Of a stretch of 64,000 bases of DNA, positions 26,030 to 36,838 are shown piece after piece. Where the stretch lies: positions 1,476,928-1,540,927 of the forward strand of contig JAYKAV010001000.1 of assembly GCA_035582835.1 (NCBI GenBank), given 5' to 3'. This DNA is from Phoebastria nigripes. Its lineage: Eukaryota; Chordata; Aves; Procellariiformes; Diomedeidae. A program made the position numbers and the translations under genes. Each line of letters starts with the position of its first letter. Position 1 is the stretch's first letter. Below the pieces are notes generated by a model. That model saw only the letters and a program-made list of their open reading frames with translations, was not told the origin of the DNA and searched no databases.

Positions 26030-26068
26030 AAGATGGCGGCGGGGGGAGGGGGGATGTGGAGTTGGAGG
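26030..26068 (+). promoter_or_regulatory. YY1-type motif with adjoining G-rich tract
   Basis: aagatggcggc at 26030-26040 matches the canonical YY1 consensus exactly and is rare in DNA this AT-rich. It runs straight into ggggggaggggggatg and ggagttggagg, which has enough G-runs for a G-quadruplex. YY1 sites just downstream of start sites mark many vertebrate promoters and some retroelement promoters. No CpG island or exon surrounds this one, so any promoter role is inference. Confidence 0.35.
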
Positions 26069-29039
26069 CTCCAGAAGAAACCCCCGAGTGCAAGCTGTAA
26101 TTATCCTGACCAGCTTCAACTTTTCTGGATGCTTTCCAGGATGAGTTTTAGCTCATGTTTAAGCTATACCACTTAAAGACAATTTGAGTTAGTTCTGAGT
26201 TACTTTTGCTACAATGAAAACAAATGGTTGTTTAGTAGTATATTTGGAAAGCTGTGTTTTCTGAGTTGATAGAAGAATATCCTCTGCTTTGAATTGTTAG
26301 TTTGCTTTTATGTTGCACTATGTTAACCACTTTGCTTTTTGAAATGTTGCAGTACATTTAGTTTAAATACGAATACAGTTTCAAGTTGTTTTTTTTCTAT
26401 TTGAGGTTGAGGAATGTTTGAAAAAAAGAAGAAAAGAGTGAACAACATCATTTTTATTTTTTTATACAGGTTTTTTTGAAGGGCTAAACTCCCTGTCATA
26501 TCCTTCTGCCAAGAGTTACAAAACTAAAACTATTTATTGACTTTTTCTGTTGCCCAGGTTCTGTGGCTTTTGAACTAGTGATTTCTCTGTATCTTATGGT
26601 GACTTTTTAATGATTGTAAAAGTACTAGATTGTTGAGCAGTAGAATATTACTTCTCAAGCACAATAGAAATGAGCTCTAATGATTCAGATTTAAAGTCTA
26701 AAAGAAATCAAAATTAATGGTGCTTAAGTTAAATATGTATATAATTTCAAAATGCCTCTTCTTTAGGTTGAGATTCTACCTCAAAATGAGGTGAACGCAT
26801 TAGACAAGAAAGGCATTCAAAACAATAGATGGAAAAAGAGAGACTCTGATTAAAATTTTCAGTTTCAACATCACTCTTATCGGAGTCCTTTCCTCTTCAA
26901 CAGTGTTCCTGAGGACATCGTCATATCCTTTGTATTTGATATATAATATTACACATTTCCTTAGAACCCACCGATATGTTGGAAATTCATGGCAAGATCT
27001 ACACTCTTCATTGGTGGATCAATGTCACAATGATTAGGAGTAGGTAGTCTGCAGTTTTTATATCAAATATATAAAAATATATATTATTGCCTTCAAAGTT
27101 TAGTGGCAGCCACTTCTTATAGGAGTACTGTCGTTTACCTGGATATTATTGTCATTATTACAAGAAGAGTTCAGTGCATAATCTTTGTTTCTTGCTATAG
27201 TAGACAAATCTGCAAAAGGCTTTCATCATAGGTGGGCTTTTCTTTTCACCTTCATCCTACCTTACCTTTACTTGTTATTTCCAGTTCCAATCGATTCAAA
27301 GCAAGTTTTGATGCAATCCAATTTTTGATTGAACATAGGCAGTCAGACATAGAGGTTGAGGGGGGTTTTTTTGGTATCATCTTGTACCCTTAAAAAATAC
27401 TTAAGGAAGACATTTGATCTGCTTGGCTGCTATATCTAGTGTTCTTCTTTCCAGGAGAACTGTGCTTTATTTTTCTTCAGTGTTCTTTGTCAGTGTATCA
27501 AAAAAACCCTACTATTCAGAATTCCTAGATTGCTCCAAAATATAATTTTTTTTTTTTTTTTTTACAGAAAAAAGCAACGTGTTTCACTGAAATACTTTGA
27601 ATGCTGATGAGCTTGTTTATTTTGTTGCACAAATATAACCTTTGTAGCCTAGATTGCTTCTCATACGCCATTGTAAACTACCTTTGAACTGAAACAGTCA
27701 AATATTAGACATATCTTAACCATTAGCAATTTATTTGCCAGGTTTTTAGTCTTTCACAAATTCAGTATCACATTTATTTCTTCAAGCTGACTTCTTGTAG
27801 GCTGAGAAACTGTTTCCTCTGAGGGTTGGTATTACATTGCTAATCATGACGGAGAACAAGTGACCTTTATAATCTTTCTTCTAAGAATGCATCTACCTTA
27901 GCTGCTCAAATAATTCCAGTGACTTCCTGTTATTTACTGACTTTAAGCATGTGAATACATGTTTTTTCCCTGCAATATAGTAATAAGAGTGTACTGTATG
28001 CCCTCCATAGTTTTTTCATATGCCTTATTCACATTTCCAGCTACAGAGACAGGATGAAAACATGACATCTGTTTAGGGTTTGTCTGCAAAAGCCGGAATG
28101 GTTTGGTTTATCTGAAAATGGGTACCCCCTCTGACGCCTCTTCCTGTTGAGATTCAAGTGACTCTTGTTTTCCAAAATAAGCTTGATTAAATATTATTTG
28201 ACAACTAATGCTTTTGCAAAGTGTTGCTGTTGTGCGGTGATAAGTGGTATTTTGGATATTTTAAGAAGTGAGCTCTATAATTTGTTTTAATCTTCTCTCC
28301 AAGGATCTGTAAGAGTAATTCTGCAAAAACAGTTTTTATACTTTTAGGCCATAATGTGTAGCTGAAAGAAACATATATCTTAATTGCAAAAGAATCTAAT
28401 TAATAAAACATTTTTAAAACAAAAAATATAAGTAATCAAAATAATTAGAATGTACAATAGCAAAGTGCGGTTGTTCAGTGATACATATTAGCTAGAAAAA
28501 GAATAATTATGTTTTTTCTGAAACTAACTGGCAAAAAACAACTGCACTCATGTTTTATTAAAAGCCACTTTCATTGCACTAGCTGTTTTGTCTGAAAAGT
28601 AATTTACATTTCCATCTGCAAGTACTTACTTATAAAATTCTGTAGATAACTTCCAGTTGTCAGTACTTTTATACTATAAACTTTTCCTTGGTATATGCTG
28701 AAAAATTGTATGTCGATNAAACATGCTTTAAATATCTGTCTTTGTTAACTTACAAGATTGTAGCACAATGTGTTAATGAGATTTGCTAAATTATTTTCTG
28801 CCAACTTACTTTATTTTGGCACTCCCTCTATGCCCTTTTACAACTATATTTCTTCACATTTCTAGTATACTGGTTATTTATAGTTCCAGCTACAGCATAG
28901 CTTCCAGTTAATGGGTGAAGTACATAAATACAAGTTCTAAATCAGAAATACAAAATGGCAAAGCTGGGCCTGGTCCTCATCTATGCTAGATTTCAGCACA
29001 GTTCAATGGCAGCAAACTGTTTAGCAAGCAGGTATAGAA
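26069..29039. other. Unique AT-rich non-coding DNA
   Basis: No gene seen. It includes a T18 tract (27546-27563) and TA-rich stretches near 26.94 and 27.06-27.09 kb. No repeat family is recognised. Confidence 0.6.
27546..27563. repeat. T18 homopolymer
   Basis: Run of 18 T followed by acag. It looks like an acceptor site only because of the T-run. The following sequence has no exon-like frame. Confidence 0.9.
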
Positions 29040-29150
29040 CAAAAATGGTTAAGGACCAGAAAGGATTACCCAGAGAAGCTGTGGAGTATCCAACTCTGCA
29101 GACTTGTGTCAAAGAGGTTCTTGCTCTCTTATCTCCATTTTGAAACAGTT
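29040..29150 (+). mobile_element. CR1 LINE 3'-end fragment
   Basis: ggattacccagagaagctgt, then ggagtatccaactctgcaga, matches the very common CR1 3' block 'ggttgcccagagaggctgtggagtctccatccttggaga' in order and spacing. In frame the peptide reads GLPREAVEYPTL, like the end of CR1 ORF2 (GLPREVVESPSL type). The upstream segment to about 28.95 kb may belong to the same copy but is too decayed to be sure. It is a dead, truncated non-LTR retrotransposon, as nearly all CR1 copies are. Confidence 0.7.
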
Positions 29151-29757
29151 GACCTGAATAAGCCCTACTGAGCCAACCCTCCATGAGGTTTTGGCAGAGA
29201 TGAATTTTCTGTCTCCTCTGATGTAGTAATAGTCTGGGAAGTCCCAGTATCCCTGGGATACGATACTATCATGTATAATTTTAGTTTGGGACTAGAATCT
29301 AGATTGTTGTAGGACGTTTAGACAATTCCAGTGGTATTTGTAGTTAGGCAAGCTAACCAGCTGTCATGACCTTTATCCCTTGCACAGAGCACAAAGATTG
29401 AGGGTCTTACCTGAAATCCATTAAGAGTTGATCAGTATGCTTGCCTTAGGTGGTGCCTATCTTGCCTCCTTTCTCTATTTCTCCTGAGAGGCTGGGGAGA
29501 GGAAGAGGAGGAAGCTCATTTTTTAGAGTTTATGTCCAGTAGATGTTGTTCCCTTTGTTTTCCAAAAATATTTTCCTCAGGTAACTCACTGAACAGACTT
29601 GACATGAGGCCATTAAATGGAAACACTTCTAGACATTCATCTCTGAAATTAAGACAGGATTTTAACTCATTCATTTAGAAACAACTTATGAGGTAGGCTT
29701 GTTGAGGCATGACTATTAGCATGAAAATGCTTCAAAAAAATCTTATGCTGTTACATC
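29151..29757. other. Spacer between two CR1 relics
   Basis: No gene seen. It may include further decayed CR1 sequence (for example the tgacctgaataagccctact region just after the first relic), but I cannot align it with confidence. Confidence 0.4.
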
Positions 29758-29865
29758 ATTGCTGGAGGTTTTTAAAGTCAGTGGCTTAGAGCATAACTGA
29801 TCCTTATTTAGGCAGCAGGACAGATTGAGTGAACTTATAGAGACCTTCCAAGTTCCTGTTTTCTG
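29758..29865 (+). mobile_element. Second CR1 LINE 3'-end relic
   Basis: The order gctggaggtttttaaagtca, then agagcataactgatcctta, then aggcagcaggacagattgag, then acttatagagaccttccaag follows the CR1 3' UTR pattern (ctggaggtttttaaagacaggctgga ... ggcaggactagatgacctatagaggtccttccag). The terminal 8-bp microsatellite of CR1 (attctatg type) is not preserved. It has the same orientation as the first relic but lies too far away to be the same 3' end, so it is a separate insertion or a broken composite. Confidence 0.62.
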
Positions 29866-32298
29866 CAAAAANGCATAGAGGAGTTATTTGGACCCAGAGT
29901 ACACTGCAGGAACATAGATACGTGAACATAGTATGATCGTACATAATCCCCCATGAACAAGGGAGGGATTAGGCTAATAAAGTTATTTAAGCATGGAAAG
30001 CAAGAGACTGACGGTTCCTGTTATATATTAAAAAGTGTATGATGGTGATATTACCATAAAAAGGGAGATGTCTTTCTATATAGGCTCTAAATGTCAAACA
30101 GTGCCCTCATATGTGTTAAATGTAATCTTAATACTGTCTACCCTTTGTACAAAAATTTATTACTGTTATGGATTCTTTACATGATGAGCAGTTCTTTAAT
30201 CTAAGTGATGTTCCAGTAATTTAAATTGCTTACATTGGGAAACAGATAACTAAAAAGTGCTAAATTATTTACAAAAATAAACTTATGAAAATAAATTTTG
30301 AAATGCTCTCTAAGGCACAAGATCAAACAAACACAAGTGCCTTGAGCTTGTTTTCTGTTCAGCAGTATCTGTTTGTGTAGATCACTGCTACCCAGAAGGG
30401 AATAATTTGCATTGTGCTGCTCATATGTGAGATTTCAGGTAAAGATTGGCACGTAAGCATCCCTTAACAGATTGAGGTCTTTGGGATCTTGAGAAGCTTG
30501 CCAGATCCATGTTTACTGTTCACAAATGTCACTGAAAAAATTGGTGAATTAGCAGGCCCACATAGGGAAAGGTGAGCAGACTGAGCATCTTACCATTTCT
30601 GAGCCTGCGAGTATTTTGGTCATTCATTGTGCATTTACTGGCCAACGCATCAGCACATGTATAGCTTTTGGTACAGTGTGTGCTGCCACTTGCCCAGACA
30701 AATAGGTAACAGGTCTGTGGGAGGATGCTGGGGATGAGTACTACAGAAAGGAAAGTAGTGAAAATCAGACTATGGATTTTGGCTGGAAGTAGCAGGGGTA
30801 GGGAAGGGACAGATCAGAAAATGGGTATTCAAATTCAGTCCATCTCCCTGTTTAAATAAAGTGAAAAGTAACTTTCTATGAAAGTATAAGGATAATAAAC
30901 TGCAGACTAGAAGCTTAGTGATATTCATAGTGAGGTCACAGCCAGAATAAGGTTGCTTTAGCCAAATAAGGCTGCATTGAATGTTCCCTTAATTTTTTTA
31001 ATATAGCGTGATCTTTGGAGGGTAGGAAGCTAGGTTTCCATTCATTGTCTCTGTATCATCTCTGGTATACCAGAACCCTTTCTAAAGGGAATAATGGGAT
31101 CTCAGAGCATACTACTAGTTTGAGTTCATTAGTTGTATAGAAGTAGTTGTTTCAGGTCTTCATATGCAGCTGTATTGTAGATTAGTTGCAGAAAAATAAT
31201 TCGGGGGAACAGCATATACTTTTGGGTAGTGTTTCTTTCTTCAGGTACAAAGTCATCTATTCTGTAAGCAGACACGTTCTTTTGACTTAAGTGACTACAC
31301 AAACTCATACAATGAATAATTTTCCCTATTAGGGCTTAGGATCTCAAAGGATATAGAATCTAATTTTACCTAATAAGAAAACATAAGCCTGAATAAGCAA
31401 CTGAAATAAAATATCTGTTTTGAGAAGGGTACTGTACGTATGCTTTTGATACTCTATCAAACTGCCTTTTTGGTGGTTTCATCTCTGTATTTTACGGGTA
31501 TGGCTTGCTGGTGGGCTGTTCATTTATACCATCAAACAGCTTATAAACTAGCTTTTCATTTTATTGCCTTAAATGAGCTGGGTTTCAAACTCTACAGATA
31601 ATTAGATGATCACTAGAAAAATACACTGTTTCTTTTCTGAGTGTTTAGTCACTTTTGAGATGCATAGTGTATACTCAGAAGTAAACGTGTATCAGTGTAT
31701 AGGAAGCACAGCTGCACTTTGTAGGCATCATACAATAAAATAAAATCTTTAAGTGGCTTTGAACCAGTGTCCCTGTTTGTTTTACTCCAGTCCATCGTGG
31801 GACCAGTATTTCTTCCCAAGAAAGAATATAATTTTAGAACCTATTTTCACAATGGGAAATCAGAAGTTGTTTAGCACAGGTGTTTCTATGGTTTTGATGG
31901 AAGGGAGGAATATATAGTCTTGAAAACTGTACTTCCACCTGCTTACAATGTAGCTTTGGGATACCATATAAAACAGTAAAGTTGCCTGGCTTAAGCTGTT
32001 CTAAAATGTTGGGTTTTTTTTTTCTGATATTATTGGTGCTCCTTTTTTCATGTACATGTATATATATGTTTCTGGATTCACGAAGGAGGAGAACTTTCCC
32101 TACCCAAACCCTGTCTTGTAAAAATAACTATATAATTAATAGAAAGCTGGTGGAAATTTTAGAAAAGCTGCTTCCCAAGATAAACCTCAGCAAAGACAAG
32201 ACTCTGTAAGATGAGTATGGATCAGATAAATATATTTTTAAAGTTGTGTAAGTTGTAAGATTAGTTTTTATATAAATTTTCCTAAGGAAGCTGCACCT

Positions 32299-32332
<34 letters not shown>

Positions 32333-33676
32333 GAAAAAAGGAAGAAGCAATTTTTCATTATGTTGTTTTGCTCTAAGTACTGTAGAATTTAGTAAGCATT
32401 TCTGTGGAATTATTAAACTGATTTAATGAATTCCATGGCATGAATTAGGTTTCGTATATTTGCAAATTGTAGAACGGATTTATTTTCCTCTCTGCCTGCA
32501 TCTACAGATACATGGTGAAGTATATCCTCTTCTGAATTCTTTTGTTGGAGCTGCTCTGTCTTGAAGTCAGATCAGGTACACATGTATTTTACTTTTGATT
32601 TGAGATCATACAAAATTTAAAAGATCATTAAACATGCAGGTTTATGCAAGCTGGAGGTTTTTCTTTATGAAGTTGGTGACTTGCTCCTACCACGTGGGGA
32701 CTTTCAAGCAAGCATTTCTCTGGGTACTTGAAGGTAGTAAGTAAATGAAATTGTTGTCATATTGCGCTTTCCAATCTTGATATTAATGGCAATTATACAT
32801 GCCTCTTGAAAGCCTAAACTTAACTTTTAAAATCCAATTTAAAAAATTTAGTTGTCTTTCAAACAATAATGTAGCGGGTTGGTTTTGGTTTAGGGTTTTT
32901 TTTTTTTCCCTCCAAGGATATCAGATGCAGTATGGCACTGACAGACTTCTGATGAGTATCACCCCAATCTGTCATTTCTGCAAACTTACTTGTATGGCCT
33001 GTTGCAATAGAAGTGAATTCTGGTTACAGCTCAGTTCCAGTGTATTTCCAACTTGTGAAAAGTGGATTTCCTGATATCAGCTAGATCATGTGCTTTGTGC
33101 TGCAGCAGGCTTACACATGTGCTGCTGTGAAATGTGAAATCAGAGCAGAGCTAGACCTCCCCTGAGAAACACAGGCTATAAATTGTAAAACCTTTAAATG
33201 AAGGGCTAGAAGAAAAAGGCTTGCCTTAGGTTAGGGTTAATTGGTTTTGGTACAAAGAGTTTTATGTCCATAACTTACTGTCTGTCTATCTATCCTCTTC
33301 CTGATTTCTCTAATGTTGTTTTGCTTTGGGGCAAGTTTGTGTTTGTTTTTCCTGACAATAATATGGTTGAAGTTGAACTGTTCTTCAGCTGCTATGAACT
33401 TGAACTTATTTACTCAATATTTATCAGATCTTTGCCTTGAATGTAGATTCATTTTTTTTCGAAAAAGTTTATTTTCTGAATTAAATTTCTTCCCCTCTTC
33501 TAACTTTTTCTGTTTCAAAGAAACAGAACATTTCACATTAACAAGCCACATTGTTTCTTTAATTTCTTGCAAAGTTCAAGTACTGCAAATCTTACTAACA
33601 CAAACCTTAAAATGACAGAAAATTGCCTGAAAAATAGCAGTCCACCCAAATATTTGTTAACACAAATAACTTCTAC
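29866..33676. other. Unique AT-rich non-coding DNA
   Basis: No gene seen. It contains the T21-A14 palindromic tract (32298-32339) and a T12 run (32896-32907). Chance open frames include 31982-32209 and 33313-33615. The latter is rich in F, L and S codons as expected of T-rich DNA. Confidence 0.6.
32298..32339. repeat. T21-A14-G-A6 palindromic homopolymer junction
   Basis: Twenty-one T (32298-32318) meet fourteen A (32319-32332) directly, then G and six A. The inner 28 bp (T14A14) is a perfect spacer-less palindrome that can extrude as a hairpin and is a likely site of replication slippage. Confidence 0.95.
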
Positions 33677-33730
33677 GGTCAGATCTGCTAGTAGTGTAAA
33701 TCAGGACAGCTCTGTTTTCTTCAGTGTGGT
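33677..33730. mobile_element. Palindromic sauropsid repeat relic
   Basis: ggtcagatctgctagtagtg, then taaatcaggacagctctgtt, then ttcttcagtg follows the recalled pattern 'ggccagatcctcagctggtgtaaatcagcatagctccattgacttcaatgg'. Only one arm is preserved. Confidence 0.45.
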
Positions 33731-34132
33731 AATACTTGACAATTGACTCTGAAGTATGGTTGGGTTAATTCTTTCCATGAACCCAAGAAACCTAGAAGTG
33801 TTTTTCAGTCTAAAGCATTCAACTGGTCTGAAACAAGCAAATCAACAAATAGCTTTTTTCCTTAAAACTTTAGTTGCCTTGGCAAAACTCTGCCCTCTGA
33901 CAGGTCCACTTAAAAGCAACTCAAGCTTGCTGAGAAATATGAGCTCTTCTGCATAAATTAGCAGGCTATCCCACAACGTTTAAATGAAATGGCGCCAAAA
34001 GAGGCACCATCAGATCTCTCTCAGTACTGTAGTGACAGTCCAATAATTTGTTAGAAAAGCACCAAAATGTAATATTTGGGAAATCTTACTGATAGGGCAG
34101 AAATCAGGTAAGCCACCATTGCTCTGTGCTAT

Positions 34133-34202
34133 GAGCCAGAATTACCCATTATGATCCCTTGAAGTCAAAGTCTGTTGAATTTACACTGACTGAAGTTGGC
34201 CT
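34133..34202. mobile_element. Palindromic sauropsid repeat relic
   Basis: gccagaattacccattatga, then cccttgaagtcaaagtctgt, then tgaatttacactgactgaag, then ttggcct corresponds to the half 'ccattgaagtcaatggagctatgctgatttacaccagctgaggatctggcc' and lies about 400 bp from the similar relic before it, in the opposite arm orientation. Confidence 0.45.
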
Positions 34203-34319
34203 AACATATTAAAACTACAACATGTTAAAAATGTAAACCGTTCCTGAACACAGCTCCATATACAATGAAAATGTATTTGTAACTACCCTGAATCTGATAC
34301 CTCACTTTTATTGCACTTT

Positions 34320-34408
34320 GAGATGGTTTCTGATCTCACTTACGCCCATGTAGTTATGGGACTCGCTTCTGCTTAATACAGATGAGACTGAGATCAGAAA
34401 CAGACCAT
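34320..34408. mobile_element. Palindromic element with intact 13-bp inverted repeats
   Basis: gtttctgatctca (34326-34338) and tgagatcagaaac (34389-34401) are perfect 13-bp reverse complements 50 nt apart. The wider sequence (tttctgatctcacttacgcc, tatgggactcgcttctg, gatgagactgagatcagaaa) follows the 'gattctgatctcacttacaccagtgtaaatc...' palindromic repeat seen across birds and reptiles. This is the best preserved copy in the window. It has no coding capacity and is probably a MITE-like DNA element. Confidence 0.55.
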
Positions 34409-34989
34409 AAGTGGGTTGACAGCAAAGTGGGAATAAAATGCAGCAGCCTAGAGTAGACTGGTTAAGAAGGCTAGAAAGTAGGTGCGTCACCTCTAGGAAG
34501 AAAATGGTTTTATGTTGTCCTTGAAAATTAGGATATATTTCTGCATCTGCCATACAGGCTACATGCCTTATCGTGTTCAAGACCATATTCAAAACCAAAC
34601 TCATTGATTGTTCCCTGAGCTTTTATACGTTCACTTTCTCTCTCATGTGAGCCCAGTGGCTTGCCAGATGAAGAAAATTAGATGTGGGTTTGGGGACTGA
34701 CTTAAATTTAAATACCTGGTCATACAGGCAGTTTGAAGGCAATGAGCTTGAACTAGATGAGGTGGTGCACTTGAGTTCTTTTTTGGCATAACTAATACTC
34801 ATACTATAGACATAGCCAGCAGTACCACAGAATTATACTATGATGCTAGACAAATCAATTTATGATCATTTATTATTTAGTGTAAACATCTTGTCATAGG
34901 AGTTGACAGTGCGATTGAATGCTGAATGTCATTGTTGTTGCTTAGAGCCTAATGGGCGTGCATGGTACTGTATACTGCAAAGCCATTTG
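34409..34989. other. Unique non-coding DNA
   Basis: No gene or recognisable repeat. The 98-codon minus-strand frame (34308-34604) overlaps the palindromic element and is not credible as coding. Confidence 0.55.
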
Positions 34990-35175
34990 AAGGAGTTAGG
35001 TCTTAGAGTTCCCAAAGTGGGCACTTGGCATTACTGAAAACTTTTGACCTTCGTTTTCTCTGCTGCAGTTTCCTATATTTAAAACAGGTGTAATACCCCC
35101 TGTGTATTTGAAACCATCATTATAAAAATAAATGCATGAATGCTTAGGAAGGGCTTGAAATATAGTGGGGATGGT
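34990..35175 (+). mobile_element. Possible MIR-like SINE relic
   Basis: ctgcagtttcctatatttaa, then aacaggtgtaatacccc resembles the MIR core 'ctcagtttcctcatctgtaaaatggggataataatacc'. The following aaataaatgcatgaatgctt, then aggaagggcttgaaa resembles 'gattaaatgagttaatacatgtaaagtgcttagaac'. The 5' part is not recognisable. Divergence is high. Confidence 0.4.
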
Positions 35176-36439
35176 CATAGAAAAGCTGTTGAGAAATTAG
35201 CAGCTCACTTGTCAAGCAAGAATTACTGAGTACATATTAAATAAAGCATCAATTCATATGTTGAAAGAGGAGGTATAGGCTAATGTTTCATTTGGTGATC
35301 CTCTTCCATTTTCCTGTGGCAGGGGGGGAAGCAAAAACATTGAAAACAGTAAAGACTGTAGATATGGTTTAGATATTAAAAGTCTATTTTCAGCCTACTG
35401 GGACAATTCATCTATCTTGTGCATCAATTCCCCGTAGTCCTCTCTGATGGAGGCATCTTCCCCTCATTTCCATGTTGCCTAGGATCAAACATAGCTTTGC
35501 TGGGGGAACTCCCAAGCTCAGGAGAGATGAGTAGCTGTGTCCACAGTTAATCCCTGCCTGTTTGTGTAAGAGGCCATGATGAAAAGAAAGGCTGTGACAA
35601 CTGCTCTAACAGTTGGCATTCCAACCCTGACTGCCATACTGCCAGAGCACTCTCTAAAACTGGGCAAGGAGCCGGCTGCTGCCCAATCTCTTGCCCAAGA
35701 GCTGATCTGTATTTCTGCAACAAATCTGATGCTGCTAGGACACGTGTGATCTACTGTCGAGTGCAGAATAAAGAGATGAGGTGTGCAGTATATCTGGACA
35801 GGAAATAAGCCACAATATGTGGTCTTTCCTTGCCATGGGCAGAAAGTACATAGCCTTCTCTTGTATAAGGGTTAGCTCTGTTGGCATAATGTATTGGAAA
35901 TACAGACTTTCTGATTTTTTTACTTTGCTAATTTAACTTAAATTTTTGTATGCAATATGCCTTTAAAGATAACATGGCTGTTTGCCTGTAAGAGAAGTGC
36001 AAATGAAATTATGGAGGGAATACAAAAAAAGTTTTGAAAACAGCAGATACTCTGATTCCCTCTGGGTTGTTATTACTGAATACTGTAATGTCTCTGTATT
36101 CTTTCATATTTGCTGCAGCAGATTGGATTTATAAATACTCCCACTGTCTTTGATTGCAGTTAGATTGTTGTGTTGATTAGATGAATTTGGCAGGCACACA
36201 GCAATAAACAAAGTACAAGCTGAGCAATAAAATGGATAGCAGCATTTAATTTAAAAGATGTTTTTGACTAAAATCAGTAAATTAAACTTACGAAACATAC
36301 GTGGATTATGTGCTGTGTAATTTGAACCATGTTGGCAATAGGCAAATTAAAAAAAGTAATAATTTGCTGTAGATAACTAATAACATTACAAATTAAATTT
36401 ATGTAGATTACAAAGAGGCTTAGAACTATTTCTAGGAAA
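35176..36439. other. Unique non-coding DNA, partly GC-richer
   Basis: No gene seen. 35.43-35.76 kb is richer in G+C (for example gctttgctgggggaactccc and gagccggctgctgcccaatc) but shows no recognised element. 36.10-36.33 kb is high-complexity and TAAT-rich and might be a conserved element. Confidence 0.5.
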
Positions 36440-36540
36440 GACGTTATTATTTATCTCAGATTACAAGTAGGGAAATTGAGGCATAAACTGAAGCATGAAA
36501 TATGCCTAATGGTCACTTGATGAATCCAGCAGTTGAGAAA
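36440..36540 (-). mobile_element. MIR-like SINE relic, antisense
   Basis: cgttattatttatctcagat, then acaagtagggaaattgaggc, then ataaactgaagcatgaaata, then tgcctaatggtcacttgatg follows the MIR core reverse complement 'attattcccattttacagatgaggaaactgaggcatagagaggttaagtgacttgcccaaggtcacacagt' over about 90 bp in unbroken order. This is one of the clearer ancient SINE matches here. Confidence 0.65.
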
Positions 36541-36773
36541 GACCATGAATCCTAAGAATTTTTTTTTTCCCTTTTGCTTTTAGCCTTATGTTCAGTGTCC
36601 AATGCAAATTATAGAAAGTGCGGCTATTATGTTGTTAATTTAACACTTAGTAGTAAAATCCTTATTAAGACAGTTGCATTATTACATTCTATTGCTATGA
36701 ATATTTCTCAATTCTAAGGTTTGTTTTAATAGGGCTTCTTGGTAGAGCATTTACCATTCTTATTACAGTGAAG
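36541..36773. other. Unique AT-rich non-coding DNA
   Basis: Short spacer between repeat relics. Nothing recognisable. Confidence 0.55.
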
Positions 36774-36838
36774 GGGTCAAATTATGACCTCAGTTTTATA
36801 CCGGTGTCAATACAGTGAACTTCCTTTGAGTCGGCCCT
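36774..36838. mobile_element. Palindromic sauropsid repeat relic
   Basis: ggtcaaattatgacctcagt, then tttataccggtgtcaataca, then gtgaacttcctttgagtcgg follows 'ccagattctgacctcagttacaccggtgtaaatccggagtaactccattgaagtc'. One arm only. Confidence 0.45.

Noticed and set aside
33226..33240. ttaggttagggttaa, telomere-like
   Set aside because: Only about two and a half imperfect units; interstitial telomere arrays are much longer.
33313..33615. 100-codon plus-strand frame resembling a hydrophobic membrane peptide
   Set aside because: The hydrophobicity comes from T-rich codons; no homologue recognised.
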